A stretch of 24,127 nt of DNA from Proteiniphilum sp. UBA4977 (GTDB taxonomy: Bacteria > Bacteroidota > Bacteroidia > Bacteroidales > Dysgonomonadaceae), in contig DGZP01000001.1 of the NCBI GenBank assembly GCA_002398565.1, forward strand, positions 8,999 through 33,125. The letters run 5' to 3'. The position numbers were made by a program, and so were the translations under genes. Every line of letters begins with the position of its first letter. Positions within the stretch are counted from its first letter, which is position 1. The notes below the pieces were generated by a model. That model worked only from the letters and a program-made list of their open reading frames with translations, did not search any database and was not told the DNA's origin. Below are positions 15,040 to 24,127 of this stretch, one piece after another.

Positions 15040-17487
15040 TTAAAATTTGATGGTGTAACTTACAGAGGGAATAATTGGAAAAAGAGTAGCCTGCTTGAGT
15101 TTGTTAACCGTTTCATATTCGCCGGTTTGCGGATTTTGCCGGCTGTGTGAGTCGGCATATACGAAAAACGGATTCCACCGGTTATATACATTGTATATAC
15201 TGATATTCCATGTGCGAAGGTTCCCCCGTTTGGTCACCTTGTGAAAATTCACACCCAGGTCCATTCTATGGTAACTGTTGTAGCGGAAATTATTTCGCGC
15301 CGAAACGTGAGGTATCTCTACGGAGACCGGATAAGGATTGTCCAGGTTGGGATATCCGGCGCCTTTCACCTCGTGAAAGGCGAATGTGGCGGCATTTCCC
15401 GTGCTGAAGACCCATGAGCCCGACAGATCAATACGCTCGGAAAACTTATGTGTAAGCGTGAGGCTGATGTCGTGACGACGGTCATATTTCGCCGGAAAAG
15501 GTTTCCCGTTGTTGAGTTCGTTGCCCGGTTCATCGAAAATCCTATCGGATTTCGACCAGGTGTAACCCACCCATCCGGTGGTGTTTCCAAAAGAACGCTG
15601 TGCCAGTAACTCCACACCGTAGGCGGTTCCGCGTCCTGTACTCACCTTGTCTTCCCAGTTGGTCGATATGCCCATGAAAGAGGCGCCATCCTTATATTCG
15701 AGCAGGTTGCCCATGGTCTTGTAATATCCTTCCACCGAGAAATCAGCAATGCCCGCCATGGAGTAAAAGAGGCCGGCGGAATATTGGTGCGAGTTCATGG
15801 GTTTTATCCTTTTCGTTACTGGCACCCAAAGGTCGGTAGGCAGGCTCACCAGGCTGTTCGACAGCAGGTGGATGTATTGGCTCATGCCGGCATATCCTGC
15901 CTTAACCGACAGGTTGTCGGTAAGCAACAGGCGTACCCCCGCCCGCGGTTGTAACGAGGAGTAGTTCTGATTTTGAACGTGAAAAGTTGAAAAGTGCACC
16001 CCCAAGTTCACTTTCAACAGGTTGCCAATTGATACATTGTCTTCGATGTAGCTCATCGTCTCGTGTGCATATACGACGGGACTCCCAATGACCGTGTCCA
16101 CCTTGTTGACTATTTCCGAATCCACAAACTTCATTGAAGTGACGTCGGGCCGGAAGGTATGGTAAGTGTAATTTGTACCAAATTTGATGTCGTGAGCACT
16201 GTTTGGTGTGTAGTCGAAATCCATTTTGGCCGTCCAGTCGCGAATACCTGAGTTATAAGTCAAATTCAGTTCGCTTTTCTCTTCCTTCGGCGGCGTTTTG
16301 CTTTTGTCTGTTTGCACGTTCTCGGCGCCCAGCCCTAACTTTGAGCGATATCGCGTAAACGATGCCGTTGTGTTCATAAACAACTTGTTGTTTACAACAT
16401 GGTTCCATCGCAAGGCAGTCACCACGTTTCCCCATCCCCAGTTGAGGTTGGTGTAGTCCTTGTCTTCAAAGTCCATATTGTAGGAGACCCTGGTTCGCAC
16501 TTTCGCGTAAAGAGCGTCGTCGCCCAGGTAGGCGCTCAGGTAAAGTTTGTCCCTGTCGGAAAACTTATGTGTGAATTTGGCATTCACATCGTAGAAATAG
16601 TATCCGGCGGCAGTGTTTCCGTCGCCTCCTTCCGCTTTAGCCGCGGCTTTTATCAGTGGCTGGGTCAACACGTCGATATAAGTTCTTCGGGCCGATACAT
16701 TGAAAGTGGTTTTTTCCCTGATGATAGGCCCTTCGAGTTGAATTTTAGAGGAGATCAGGCCGATACTTGCCGTCCCGCGTATTTTCTTGTCGTCACCGTC
16801 TTTCATACGTACATCTACTACCGATGACAATCGTCCGCCGAATCGTGCCGGAAAGCTTCCTTTATATAATGTGACATTTTTCAATGCATCGCTATTGAAA
16901 ACAGAGAAAAATCCCAGCATGTGATTCACATTGTAAAGCGGCACGCCATCCAGTAAAAGGAGGTTTTCGTCGGGACCGCCGCCGCGTACGTAAAGCCCTG
17001 CAGAGCCTTCGGTTCCCGATTGCACACCCGGCAAAAGCTGCAACGCTTTTATCAGATCGTTCTCACCCAGTAGCGTGGGGATATTTTTTATCAGATTGAT
17101 GGGTACTTCCACCGCACTCATCTGCGAACCCTTCACGCCCATTTCAGACCTCATCCCCACAACGGTAACCTCATCGAGTGTATTGTTGAGCTTCAGGGCG
17201 ATGTTTAAAACAGTATCTTTATCCAAGACAAAAGTTTTTTCGTCAGTCTCATACCCGATGTAAGAGTAGTTGAGCGAAACCTCGCCCTTGGGTAATGTGA
17301 GCGAGTAATATCCATAATTGTTGGCAGCCGCTCCTTTTGATGTTTTTTTGTCGATCACGGTGGCTGAGATCAATGTCTCGCCATTCGCGGCATCTGTAAC
17401 ATATCCGCTCACGGTGTGGTTCTGGGCGGCCAGTGTGCCGGCTGCCAAGGTGAAAAACAAGAGTAACCTCTTTCTCAGTTTGCACAT
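15040..17487 (-). CDS. TonB-dependent receptor with carboxypeptidase-like N-terminal domain (815 aa)
   Basis: An outer-membrane gated barrel powered by TonB-ExbBD. I start at the ATG at 17487, because MCKLRKRLLLFFTLAAG begins a clean signal peptide (cleavage likely after LAA, about residue 21), whereas the 12 codons upstream are poly-Ile and AT-rich. Residues 25-102 form the CarboxypepD_reg-like beta-sandwich (SGYVTDAANGETLISATV). The plug is about 115-232, with LLPGVQSGTEGSAGLYVRGG, the LLLLDGVPLYN block and FPARFGGRLSSVVDVR. The barrel ends at a C-terminal Phe (SYTIKF). It is not a SusC: no SusD gene is beside it, and its partner is the DUF4249 lipoprotein. No sigma/anti-sigma pair adjoins it. 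The ligand cannot be read from sequence; a non-glycan substrate is possible but unproven. Confidence 0.9.
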   Translation of the reverse strand: MCKLRKRLLLFFTLAAGTLAAQNHTVSGYVTDAANGETLISATVIDKKTSKGAAANNYGYYSLTLPKGEVSLNYSYIGYETDEKTFVLDKDTVLNIALKLNNTLDEVTVVGMRSEMGVKGSQMSAVEVPINLIKNIPTLLGENDLIKALQLLPGVQSGTEGSAGLYVRGGGPDENLLLLDGVPLYNVNHMLGFFSVFNSDALKNVTLYKGSFPARFGGRLSSVVDVRMKDGDDKKIRGTASIGLISSKIQLEGPIIREKTTFNVSARRTYIDVLTQPLIKAAAKAEGGDGNTAAGYYFYDVNAKFTHKFSDRDKLYLSAYLGDDALYAKVRTRVSYNMDFEDKDYTNLNWGWGNVVTALRWNHVVNNKLFMNTTASFTRYRSKLGLGAENVQTDKSKTPPKEEKSELNLTYNSGIRDWTAKMDFDYTPNSAHDIKFGTNYTYHTFRPDVTSMKFVDSEIVNKVDTVIGSPVVYAHETMSYIEDNVSIGNLLKVNLGVHFSTFHVQNQNYSSLQPRAGVRLLLTDNLSVKAGYAGMSQYIHLLSNSLVSLPTDLWVPVTKRIKPMNSHQYSAGLFYSMAGIADFSVEGYYKTMGNLLEYKDGASFMGISTNWEDKVSTGRGTAYGVELLAQRSFGNTTGWVGYTWSKSDRIFDEPGNELNNGKPFPAKYDRRHDISLTLTHKFSERIDLSGSWVFSTGNAATFAFHEVKGAGYPNLDNPYPVSVEIPHVSARNNFRYNSYHRMDLGVNFHKVTKRGNLRTWNISIYNVYNRWNPFFVYADSHSRQNPQTGEYETVNKLKQATLFPIIPSVSYTIKF

Positions 17488-17537
17488 ACTTGGTGGTTTT
17501 TTTATAATTATGATAATTGTCATGTGGATTTACAATA

Positions 17538-17577
17538 AAGACTCGATATGCTCAATATCTCTACAGCGATGAGTCTT
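17538..17577 (-). promoter_or_regulatory. Candidate stem-loop in the leader of the TonB-dependent receptor
   Basis: AAGACTC (17538-17544) pairs with GAGTCTT (17571-17577), and just inside GATAT (17545-17549) pairs with ATATC (17555-17559) around a five-base loop. This leaves an 11-base bulge on one side. The structure lies about 51-90 bases before the receptor start. It lacks a T-run, so it is not a standard terminator. No -7 element was found in this gap, so it is uncertain whether the structure is transcribed. Confidence 0.35.
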
Positions 17578-17650
17578 AAATAAATTTAATTCAATAGGCA
17601 TCCATGTTATTTGGTCTAAGCAAGGGTTATTTGTAGATAAGACCAACAAA

Positions 17651-17683
17651 AAAACCCGTGCCGTAATACCGGACACGGGTTTT
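17651..17683 (-). terminator. Rho-independent terminator after rpoC
   Basis: A perfect 10-bp stem (AAAACCCGTG at 17651-17660 with CACGGGTTTT at 17674-17683), extended by CCG/CGG inside, is followed on the minus strand by seven T (17654 down to 17648). It begins about 21 bases after the rpoC stop and closes the rpoBC unit. It also shields the receptor gene from read-through. Confidence 0.92.
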
Positions 17684-17704
17684 AAAAAAGTTATTTCAAA
17701 GCAA

Positions 17705-20700
17705 TTATTCTTCTACTGCGACTTCCTGGAACAGGTTGCTGCGCTTATTCGCGTTCAGTTTGTCGAAGTCGTCGCGTGAACCTACCACGAGCTTGTCGAA
17801 CTCCCGCTGGCCGGTGCCGGCAGGTATAAGGTGTCCGCAGATTACGTTCTCTTTCAAACCTTCCAGGGTGTCGGTCTTTCCGTTAATGGCAGCATCGTTC
17901 AGCACCTTGGTCGTTTCCTGGAACGAGGCGGCAGACATGAAGCTGGTAGTTTGAAGTGCTGCACGGGTGATTCCCTGCAATACCTGGTTGGCAGTTGCCG
18001 GGATGGCATCACGTGCTTCCACCGTTTTCATGTCGCGTCGTTTCAGAGAACTGTTCTCGTCGCGCAACTTGCGTACGGTGACAATCTGACCGGGCTCAAA
18101 GATCTGTGAGTCACCGGCGTCCATGATCACTTTTTTGCCCCAGATGCGGTCGTTCTCTTCCATCATCTCGTGCTTGTCGACCAGCTGTTGCTCAAGGAAA
18201 CGGGTGTCACCCGGATCTACCACCTCCACCTTGCGCATCATCTGACGAACAATCACCTCAAAGTGCTTGTCGTTGATCTTCACACCCTGCAGACGATACA
18301 CATCCTGTACTTCATTTACAATGTATTCCTGTACGGCGGTCGGTCCCATGATCGCCAGAATATCGGATGGCGTGGTGGCGCCGTCGGAGAGATGCATTCC
18401 GGCACGGATGTAATCGTTCTCCTGTACCAGTATCTGCTTGGATAACGGAACCATATACTTCTTGGTCTCTCCTGTTTTGGAGGTGACGGATATTTCCTGG
18501 TTCCCCCGTTTAATCTTGCCATACGATACTTCTCCGTCGATCTCGGCAACCACGGCCGGGTTGGACGGATTACGCGCTTCAAACAGCTCGGTCACACGCG
18601 GAAGACCTCCCGTGATGTCACCAGCTTTACCTACGGCACGCGGAATCTTCACCAGCGTATCTCCTGCTTTTATCTCATCGTTCTCGTTTTTCACAATGTG
18701 CGAGCCCAGTGGAAGCGTATATGTACGCAGGATATCGTCGTCCTCATTTACAATGTGTGCCGAGGGGGCTTTGGTCTTATCACGCGATTCGATGATTACC
18801 TTTTCCTTCAAGCCGGTCTGTTCGTCCGATTCAACCTTGTAGGTCATGTTTTCAGTGAAGTTCTCGAAACGGATTTTTCCGGTTGCTTCAGAAACAATTA
18901 CAGCATTGAATGGATCCCATTCGCAGATGAGGTCGCCCTTCTGCACCTTGTCTCCGTCATTAAAATAGAGCTTGGATCCGTAGGGGATATTGTGTGATAC
19001 CAGCACGATTTTCGTGTTGAGGTCGATGATACGCATCTCCACAAGACGACTCACGACAACCTTATAGGGTTTGCCTTCGGTATCGGTTGTTTCTACATAA
19101 CGCAGCTCGTCAAACTCCACAACACCATCGTATTTGGTGACGATGCTGTTTTCTGTGGCGATGTTGGAGGCGATACCTCCCACGTGGAACGTACGTAGTG
19201 TAAGCTGTGTCCCCGGTTCCCCGATGGATTGTGCGGCAATTACGCCCACGGCTTCACCCTTTTGTACCATTCGCCCTGTGGCCAGGTTCCTGCCATAACA
19301 TTTCGCACAAACACCGTGATGCGATTCGCAGGTAAGTACCGAGCGGATCTCCACACGTTCTATGGGAGACTCGTCTATCTTTTTCGCGATGTCTTCGGTG
19401 ATTTCCTCTCCGGAGTTCACGAGAATTTCACCCGTACTGGGGTGCTGTACGTCGTGCACCGAAACACGGCCCAGGATACGCTCGTAAAGTGAGGCGATCA
19501 CCTCGTCGTTGTTCCTGATGGCTGTAGCCACAAGCCCGCGCAATGTGCCGCAGTCTTCTTCGTTGATGATGACGTCTTGCGAGACATCAACCAGACGACG
19601 GGTCAGGTATCCGGCATCGGCTGTTTTCAGGGCCGTATCGGCAAGACCCTTACGGGCACCATGGGTAGAGATGAAGTACTCAAGCACCGATAGTCCCTCC
19701 TTGAAGTTCGCGAGAATGGGGTTCTCAATAATCTGAGCCCCTTCGGCACCGCTCTTTTGCGGCTTGGCCATCAGTCCGCGCATACCCGAAAGCTGACGGA
19801 TCTGTTCGCGTGAACCACGGGCGCCGGAGTCGAGCATCATGTATACCGAGTTGAATCCCTGATCATCTTCCGACAGCTGCTTCATAAGGATATTCGATAA
19901 CTTGGAGTTGATGTGTGTCCAAGTGTCAATGATCTGGTTATAACGCTCGTTATAGGTGATGAACCCCATGTTATAATTTTCCATGATCTGTTCCACTTCG
20001 GCATATCCTTCCTGGATGAGAGTGTCTTTCTCTTCCGGAATGATTACATCTTCAAGGTTGAACGAGAGCCCTCCCTTGAAGGCCATGGTGTAACCCAGAT
20101 CCTTGATGTCGTCGAGATATTGTGCCGTGCGGGCTACACCACAGGTCTTGATCACCTTGCCAATGATGTCGCGAAGCGACTTCTTGGAGAGAAGTTCGTT
20201 GATGTAACCTACCTCCTTGGGGATGGCCTCGTTGGTAATCACGCGGCCGACAGTGGTTTCGTGCATCTTGCGGACCGGATTTCCTTCCTCGTCGATGTCG
20301 TCCACAATTACTTTCACCAGGGCATGAATGTCTACAGCTCCTTCGTTATAAGCGATGATGGCTTCTTCTTCACCGTAGAATGTCATTCCTTCGCCTTTTG
20401 CTCCGGGACGGATTTTTGTGATGTAATACAACCCGAGTACCATGTCCTGCGAGGGAACGGTGATTGGGGCACCATTGGCAGGGTTGAGAATGTTATGCGA
20501 GGCAAGCATCAGCAGCTGTGCTTCCAGAATGGCTTCATTGCCCAACGGAAGGTGTACGGCCATCTGGTCCCCGTCGAAGTCGGCGTTGAACGCCGTACAT
20601 GCCAACGGGTGCAACTGAATGGCCTTCCCTTCAATCAGCTTGGGCTGGAATGCCTGGATACCCAGACGGTGCAGGGTAGGGGCACGGTTCAACAGTACCG

Positions 20701-21991
20701 GGTGGCCTTTCATCACGTACTCCAGGATATCATATACTACCGGTTCTTTCCGGTCCACAATCTTCTTGGCCGATTTCACCGTCTTCACGATGCCTCTTTC
20801 AATCAGCTTGCGAATGATAAACGGTTTATAGAGTTCGGCGGCCATATCCTTGGGAAGACCGCATTCGTGCATCTTCAGCTCGGGACCGACCACGATCACG
20901 GAACGTGCCGAGTAGTCCACACGCTTACCAAGCAGGTTCTGGCGGAAGCGTCCCTGCTTTCCTTTCAAACTGTCGGAAAGTGACTTCAACGGACGGTTCG
21001 ACTCGGTTTTAATGGCACTCGACTTGCGAGAGTTGTCGAACAGGGAGTCTACGGCCTCTTGCAACATGCGCTTCTCGTTGCGCAGGATCACATCGGGGGC
21101 CTTGATGTCGATCAGTCGTTTCAACCGGTTGTTGCGGATGATCACACGACGATAGAGGTCGTTCAGGTCGGAAGTGGCAAAACGACCACCATCCAGGGGT
21201 ACCAACGGTCGCAAATCAGGCGGGATCACGGGGATCACTTTCATGATCATCCACTCCGGCTTGTTGATACTCTTTGATCCGCGGAAAGCCTCCACAACCT
21301 GTAACTGCTTCAACGCTTCATTCTTGCGCTGCTGCGATGTATCGGTACTGGCACGGTGACGCAGCTGGTTGGCCAGCTTGTCGAGATTGAGTCTCTCGAG
21401 CAGGTCGAGGATGGCCTCGGCACCCATCTTCGCGATAAACTTATTTGGATCACTGTCCTCAAGCATCTGGTTTTCCTTGGGTAATGTCTCCAGCAGATCC
21501 AGATATTCTTCTTCGGTGAGCAGATCTTTTTCGGCCACCTTTTCTTCGAGTACCCCGGCCTGAATGACCACGTAACGTTCGTAGTAAATGATGGTGTCGA
21601 GCTTCTTGGTGGGAATACCCAGCAGATAACCTATTTTATTGGGTAACGACCTGAAATACCAGATATGGGCTACGGGGACAACCAGATGAATGTGTCCGGT
21701 ACGTTCGCGGCGTACCTTTTTCTCGGTCACTTCCACACCACAACGGTCGCAAACAATACCCTTGTAGCGAATACGTTTGTATTTTCCGCAATGACATTCG
21801 TAGTCTTTAACGGGCCCGAAAATACGCTCGCAGAACAAACCGTCACGCTCAGGCTTATAGGTACGGTAGTTGATTGTTTCGGGTTTCAATACTTCACCGA
21901 AAGAGTTTTCCAGAATTTGTTCCGGCGATGCCAGCCCAATTGTAATTTTTGAAAAGCTACTCTTTATTTTGTTGTCTTTTCTAAATGCCAT
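17705..21991 (-). CDS. rpoC: RNA polymerase subunit beta' (1428 aa)
   Basis: The largest RNA polymerase subunit, forming the clamp and, with beta, the active site. The N-terminal zinc site is CHCGKYKRIRYKGIVCDRC (Cys66, 68, 81, 84). The catalytic magnesium motif NADFDGD provides Asp471, Asp473 and Asp475. The bridge helix and trigger loop region includes MLDSGARGSREQIRQLSGMR and GEAVGVIAAQSIGEPGTQLT. The second zinc site is EEDCGTLRG together with CESHHGVCAKC. The chain is complete and intact. It follows rpoB after a 138-base spacer in the same direction and ends at a strong terminator. The ATG gives MAFRKDNKIKSSFSKITIGL, leading directly into the conserved start. Confidence 0.99.
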   Translation of the reverse strand: MAFRKDNKIKSSFSKITIGLASPEQILENSFGEVLKPETINYRTYKPERDGLFCERIFGPVKDYECHCGKYKRIRYKGIVCDRCGVEVTEKKVRRERTGHIHLVVPVAHIWYFRSLPNKIGYLLGIPTKKLDTIIYYERYVVIQAGVLEEKVAEKDLLTEEEYLDLLETLPKENQMLEDSDPNKFIAKMGAEAILDLLERLNLDKLANQLRHRASTDTSQQRKNEALKQLQVVEAFRGSKSINKPEWMIMKVIPVIPPDLRPLVPLDGGRFATSDLNDLYRRVIIRNNRLKRLIDIKAPDVILRNEKRMLQEAVDSLFDNSRKSSAIKTESNRPLKSLSDSLKGKQGRFRQNLLGKRVDYSARSVIVVGPELKMHECGLPKDMAAELYKPFIIRKLIERGIVKTVKSAKKIVDRKEPVVYDILEYVMKGHPVLLNRAPTLHRLGIQAFQPKLIEGKAIQLHPLACTAFNADFDGDQMAVHLPLGNEAILEAQLLMLASHNILNPANGAPITVPSQDMVLGLYYITKIRPGAKGEGMTFYGEEEAIIAYNEGAVDIHALVKVIVDDIDEEGNPVRKMHETTVGRVITNEAIPKEVGYINELLSKKSLRDIIGKVIKTCGVARTAQYLDDIKDLGYTMAFKGGLSFNLEDVIIPEEKDTLIQEGYAEVEQIMENYNMGFITYNERYNQIIDTWTHINSKLSNILMKQLSEDDQGFNSVYMMLDSGARGSREQIRQLSGMRGLMAKPQKSGAEGAQIIENPILANFKEGLSVLEYFISTHGARKGLADTALKTADAGYLTRRLVDVSQDVIINEEDCGTLRGLVATAIRNNDEVIASLYERILGRVSVHDVQHPSTGEILVNSGEEITEDIAKKIDESPIERVEIRSVLTCESHHGVCAKCYGRNLATGRMVQKGEAVGVIAAQSIGEPGTQLTLRTFHVGGIASNIATENSIVTKYDGVVEFDELRYVETTDTEGKPYKVVVSRLVEMRIIDLNTKIVLVSHNIPYGSKLYFNDGDKVQKGDLICEWDPFNAVIVSEATGKIRFENFTENMTYKVESDEQTGLKEKVIIESRDKTKAPSAHIVNEDDDILRTYTLPLGSHIVKNENDEIKAGDTLVKIPRAVGKAGDITGGLPRVTELFEARNPSNPAVVAEIDGEVSYGKIKRGNQEISVTSKTGETKKYMVPLSKQILVQENDYIRAGMHLSDGATTPSDILAIMGPTAVQEYIVNEVQDVYRLQGVKINDKHFEVIVRQMMRKVEVVDPGDTRFLEQQLVDKHEMMEENDRIWGKKVIMDAGDSQIFEPGQIVTVRKLRDENSSLKRRDMKTVEARDAIPATANQVLQGITRAALQTTSFMSAASFQETTKVLNDAAINGKTDTLEGLKENVICGHLIPAGTGQREFDKLVVGSRDDFDKLNANKRSNLFQEVAVEE

Positions 21992-22129
21992 ATATATAAT
22001 CTGTATAAAGAGTTGTTATATTTAATGTGCTAATATACCAATGAGTAAACTGATTTGAAGATTCGACGACTGATTAATCATACATATATTAGTAAATCTA
22101 CATCTGCGAATCTGCTAATTGTTTATGCA
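21992..22129. other. rpoB-rpoC intergenic spacer with hexamer-like repeats
   Basis: This 138-base AT-rich spacer holds no gene. Its rpoB-proximal half contains short related words: the minus strand reads AGCAGATT, CGCAGATG, TAGATTT in tandem (about 22094-22117). AGATTCG (22059-22065) and CGAATCT (22107-22113) form a distant 7-bp dyad. No terminator with a T-run and no TAnnTTTG is visible, consistent with read-through from rpoB into rpoC. Confidence 0.4.
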
Positions 22130-24127
22130 TTAGTCGAGGCTGATATTAAGTCCCAATCCTTTCAGTTCGTGAAGCAGTACATTCAACGATTCAGGTATTC
22201 CTGCCGGTGGCATGGCTTCCCCTTTCACGATGGATTCGTATGCCTTGGAGCGGCCTACCACGTCGTCGGACTTTACGGTGAGGATTTCCTGCAGGATATG
22301 GGCCGCACCGAATGCTTCGAGTGCCCATACCTCCATTTCTCCGAATCGCTGTCCTCCGAACTGTGCCTTACCACCCAGCGGCTGTTGCGTGATGAGTGAG
22401 TAGGGCCCGATAGAACGTGCATGCATCTTGTCTTCCACCATGTGGCCGAGCTTGAGCATATAGATAATACCCACCGTGGCCGGCTGGTCGAAACGTTCGC
22501 CTGTACCCCCGTCGTAGAGGTATGACTTACCGTAGGCCGGTACGTTGGCCTTATCTGTCCATACAGTCAGATCATCCAGCGAGGCGCCATCGAAGATGGG
22601 TGTGGCAAATTTTACGCCGAGTTCTTTTCCAGCCCATCCCAGGACGGTTTCAAAGATTTGTCCCAGGTTCATACGCGAAGGTACGCCCAGCGGGTTCAGA
22701 ACGATGTCGACGGGTGTACCGTCGGCAAGGAAGGGCATGTCTTCCTGACGCACAATGCGTGAAACAATACCCTTATTTCCATGGCGGCCCGCCATCTTAT
22801 CGCCCACCTGTATCTTACGTTTCTTGGCCACATATACCTTTGCGATCTGCATGATGCCCGAAGGAAGCTCGTCGCCGATGGTGAAGTCGAAACGTTTGCG
22901 TTTCAATTCGGCATCCAGTTCTTTGTAACGGCGCAGGTAATTGATTACCGTGGCACGAATGAGTTCGTTCTTGTGGATATCTGTGGTCCATTTGTTTAAC
23001 TGGACGGCTTGGAAATCGATGTCGCTGAGCACCTTTTGTGTGAACTTCGCTCCCTTGGGAACGATGTCCATATTGGTGTAGTCCTTTACACCTGCCGATG
23101 TTTTACCATCGGTAAGTATCAGGAGCTTATCGATCAGTACTTTTCTCAGTTCATCCATTTTGAGTTCATACTCTTCGTCCAGTTTGGGGAGAAGCGCCTT
23201 ACTCGAAAGCTTTGTCTTCCCTTTCTTGGATGCCTTCGAGAAGAGGTTGGTATGTACGACAACTCCTTTGAGTGAGGGTGACGCTTTCAGGGAAGCATCC
23301 TTCACGTCACCTGCTTTATCACCGAAGATGGCACGCAGCAGTTTTTCTTCGGGCGAAGGATCCGATTCCCCCTTGGGGGTGATCTTGCCAATGAGGATGT
23401 CACCCGGCTTGATGCGGGCTCCTACGCGCACGATCCCTTTTTCGTCGAGGTCTTTGGTCGCTTCTTCGCTGACGTTGGGAATGTCTGAGGTCAGTTCTTC
23501 CAGGCCGCGTTTGGTTTCACGCACTTCCAGCGAGAACTCTTCCATGTGCACGGAGGTGAACACATCATCACTCACCATCCTCTCGTTTAGTACGATGGCA
23601 TCTTCGAAGTTATAACCCTTCCAGGGCATGAATGCCACTTTCAGGTTCTTACCCAATGCCAGCTCTCCATCCTGGGTGGCGTATCCTTCGGTAAGGATTT
23701 CACCGGCTTTCACCTTCTGGCCAACCTTGCATATGGGGCGCAGGTCAATTGTGGTGTTTTGGTTGGTTTTACGGAATTTAGGAATGAGATAAGTCTTTAC
23801 TGCATCATCGAAGCTGGTAAATTCCTCCTCTTCCGACCTGTTGTATTTGATCTTGATTGTGGTAGCATCCACATAGGTAATCTCCCCGTTGCCCTCAGCC
23901 ATGATCTGTGAGCGGGAGTCCTTTATCAGTTGTCCTTCAATGCCGGTACCTACAATGGGAGATTCCGTCCTTATCAGTGGCACAGCCTGGCGCATCATGT
24001 TGGATCCCATCAGGGCACGGTTGGCGTCGTCATGTTCCAGGAAGGGGATCAGTGAGGCGGCTATGGACGCAATCTGCATGGGCGACACGTCCATGAGCTC
24101 CACTTCTTCCGGGGCAATCACCGGATA
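22130..24127 (-). CDS. rpoB: RNA polymerase subunit beta, C-terminal 665 residues (5' end outside window)
   Basis: The second largest RNA polymerase subunit, lining the active site with beta'. The frame is open to the window edge, with Tyr-Pro-Val preceding IAPEEVELMDVSPMQ, so the true start lies beyond it. Conserved blocks seen: DVSPMQIASIAASLIPFLEHDDANRALMGSNM, the beta lobe/flap region with GWKGYNFEDAIV-like sequence (MPWKGYNFEDAIVLNERMV), the active-site segment VGDKMAGRHGNKGIVSRI, LNPLGVPSRMNLGQ, and the C-terminal clamp element AQFGGQRFGEMEVWALEAFGAA. The main rifampicin-resistance cluster lies upstream of the window and cannot be assessed. The stop is followed by the 138-base spacer and rpoC. 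Confidence 0.99.
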   Translation of the reverse strand, partial: YPVIAPEEVELMDVSPMQIASIAASLIPFLEHDDANRALMGSNMMRQAVPLIRTESPIVGTGIEGQLIKDSRSQIMAEGNGEITYVDATTIKIKYNRSEEEEFTSFDDAVKTYLIPKFRKTNQNTTIDLRPICKVGQKVKAGEILTEGYATQDGELALGKNLKVAFMPWKGYNFEDAIVLNERMVSDDVFTSVHMEEFSLEVRETKRGLEELTSDIPNVSEEATKDLDEKGIVRVGARIKPGDILIGKITPKGESDPSPEEKLLRAIFGDKAGDVKDASLKASPSLKGVVVHTNLFSKASKKGKTKLSSKALLPKLDEEYELKMDELRKVLIDKLLILTDGKTSAGVKDYTNMDIVPKGAKFTQKVLSDIDFQAVQLNKWTTDIHKNELIRATVINYLRRYKELDAELKRKRFDFTIGDELPSGIMQIAKVYVAKKRKIQVGDKMAGRHGNKGIVSRIVRQEDMPFLADGTPVDIVLNPLGVPSRMNLGQIFETVLGWAGKELGVKFATPIFDGASLDDLTVWTDKANVPAYGKSYLYDGGTGERFDQPATVGIIYMLKLGHMVEDKMHARSIGPYSLITQQPLGGKAQFGGQRFGEMEVWALEAFGAAHILQEILTVKSDDVVGRSKAYESIVKGEAMPPAGIPESLNVLLHELKGLGLNISLD

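Noticed and set aside
17488..17523. 12-codon N-terminal extension of the TonB-dependent receptor
   Set aside because: The poly-Ile stretch would disturb the clean signal peptide that starts at 17487.
19913..20983. 356-codon open frame on the plus strand opposite rpoC
   Set aside because: It is fully antisense to highly conserved rpoC sequence, resembles no family, and is explained by codon bias of the opposite strand.
1..24127. Mobile element, phage, defence island or CRISPR array
   Set aside because: No transposase, integrase, long terminal inverted repeats, target duplication or regularly spaced repeats are visible; nearly every base belongs to recognisable core genes.

Overview
This is a housekeeping region of a Bacteroidota chromosome, most likely order Bacteroidales. 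The assignment rests on several things. Four intergenic regions carry the Bacteroidales -7 promoter element TAnnTTTG, and strong Shine-Dalgarno sequences are absent. PurL is a single long chain with a C-terminal glutaminase domain. A TonB-dependent receptor is paired with a DUF4249 lipoprotein, and a DUF4954 protein is present. The families look closest to the Dysgonomonadaceae/Porphyromonadaceae side, but the genus cannot be fixed from sequence reading alone. Coding density is very high; the longest gap without a gene is about 217 bases (17488-17704). I see no tRNA, rRNA, CRISPR array, insertion sequence or phage gene.

Layout. The 3' end of mfd (+) converges on cysE (-) with interlocked stop codons. 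From there to about 10.5 kb everything reads leftward. In transcription order this is purL, a hotdog-fold thioesterase, dprA, bcp, recA, a rho-independent terminator, a DUF4954 beta-helix protein and cysE. Likely units are purL-thioesterase-dprA, then bcp (own promoter) with or without recA, then DUF4954-cysE. purL is divergent from a LysE-family exporter (+), with clear promoters facing both ways. The exporter converges on a small metallophosphoesterase (-), which is divergent from polyphosphate kinase ppk1 (+). ppk1 converges on a two-gene outer-membrane unit (-): TonB-dependent receptor then DUF4249 lipoprotein. The right end is the rpoB-rpoC unit (-), with rpoB cut by the window edge and a strong terminator after rpoC.

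Functionally the window covers the core of transcription (rpoB, rpoC), transcription-coupled repair (mfd), recombination and DNA uptake (recA, dprA), peroxide defence (bcp), purine and cysteine synthesis (purL, cysE), polyphosphate (ppk1) and one outer-membrane uptake system of unknown substrate. I found no convincing new multi-gene system. The points most worth a second look are a 9+9 bp perfect dyad directly upstream of recA, the uncharacterised DUF4954 protein placed 22 bases before cysE (both beta-helix proteins), and dyads at the ppk1 promoter and in the receptor leader.
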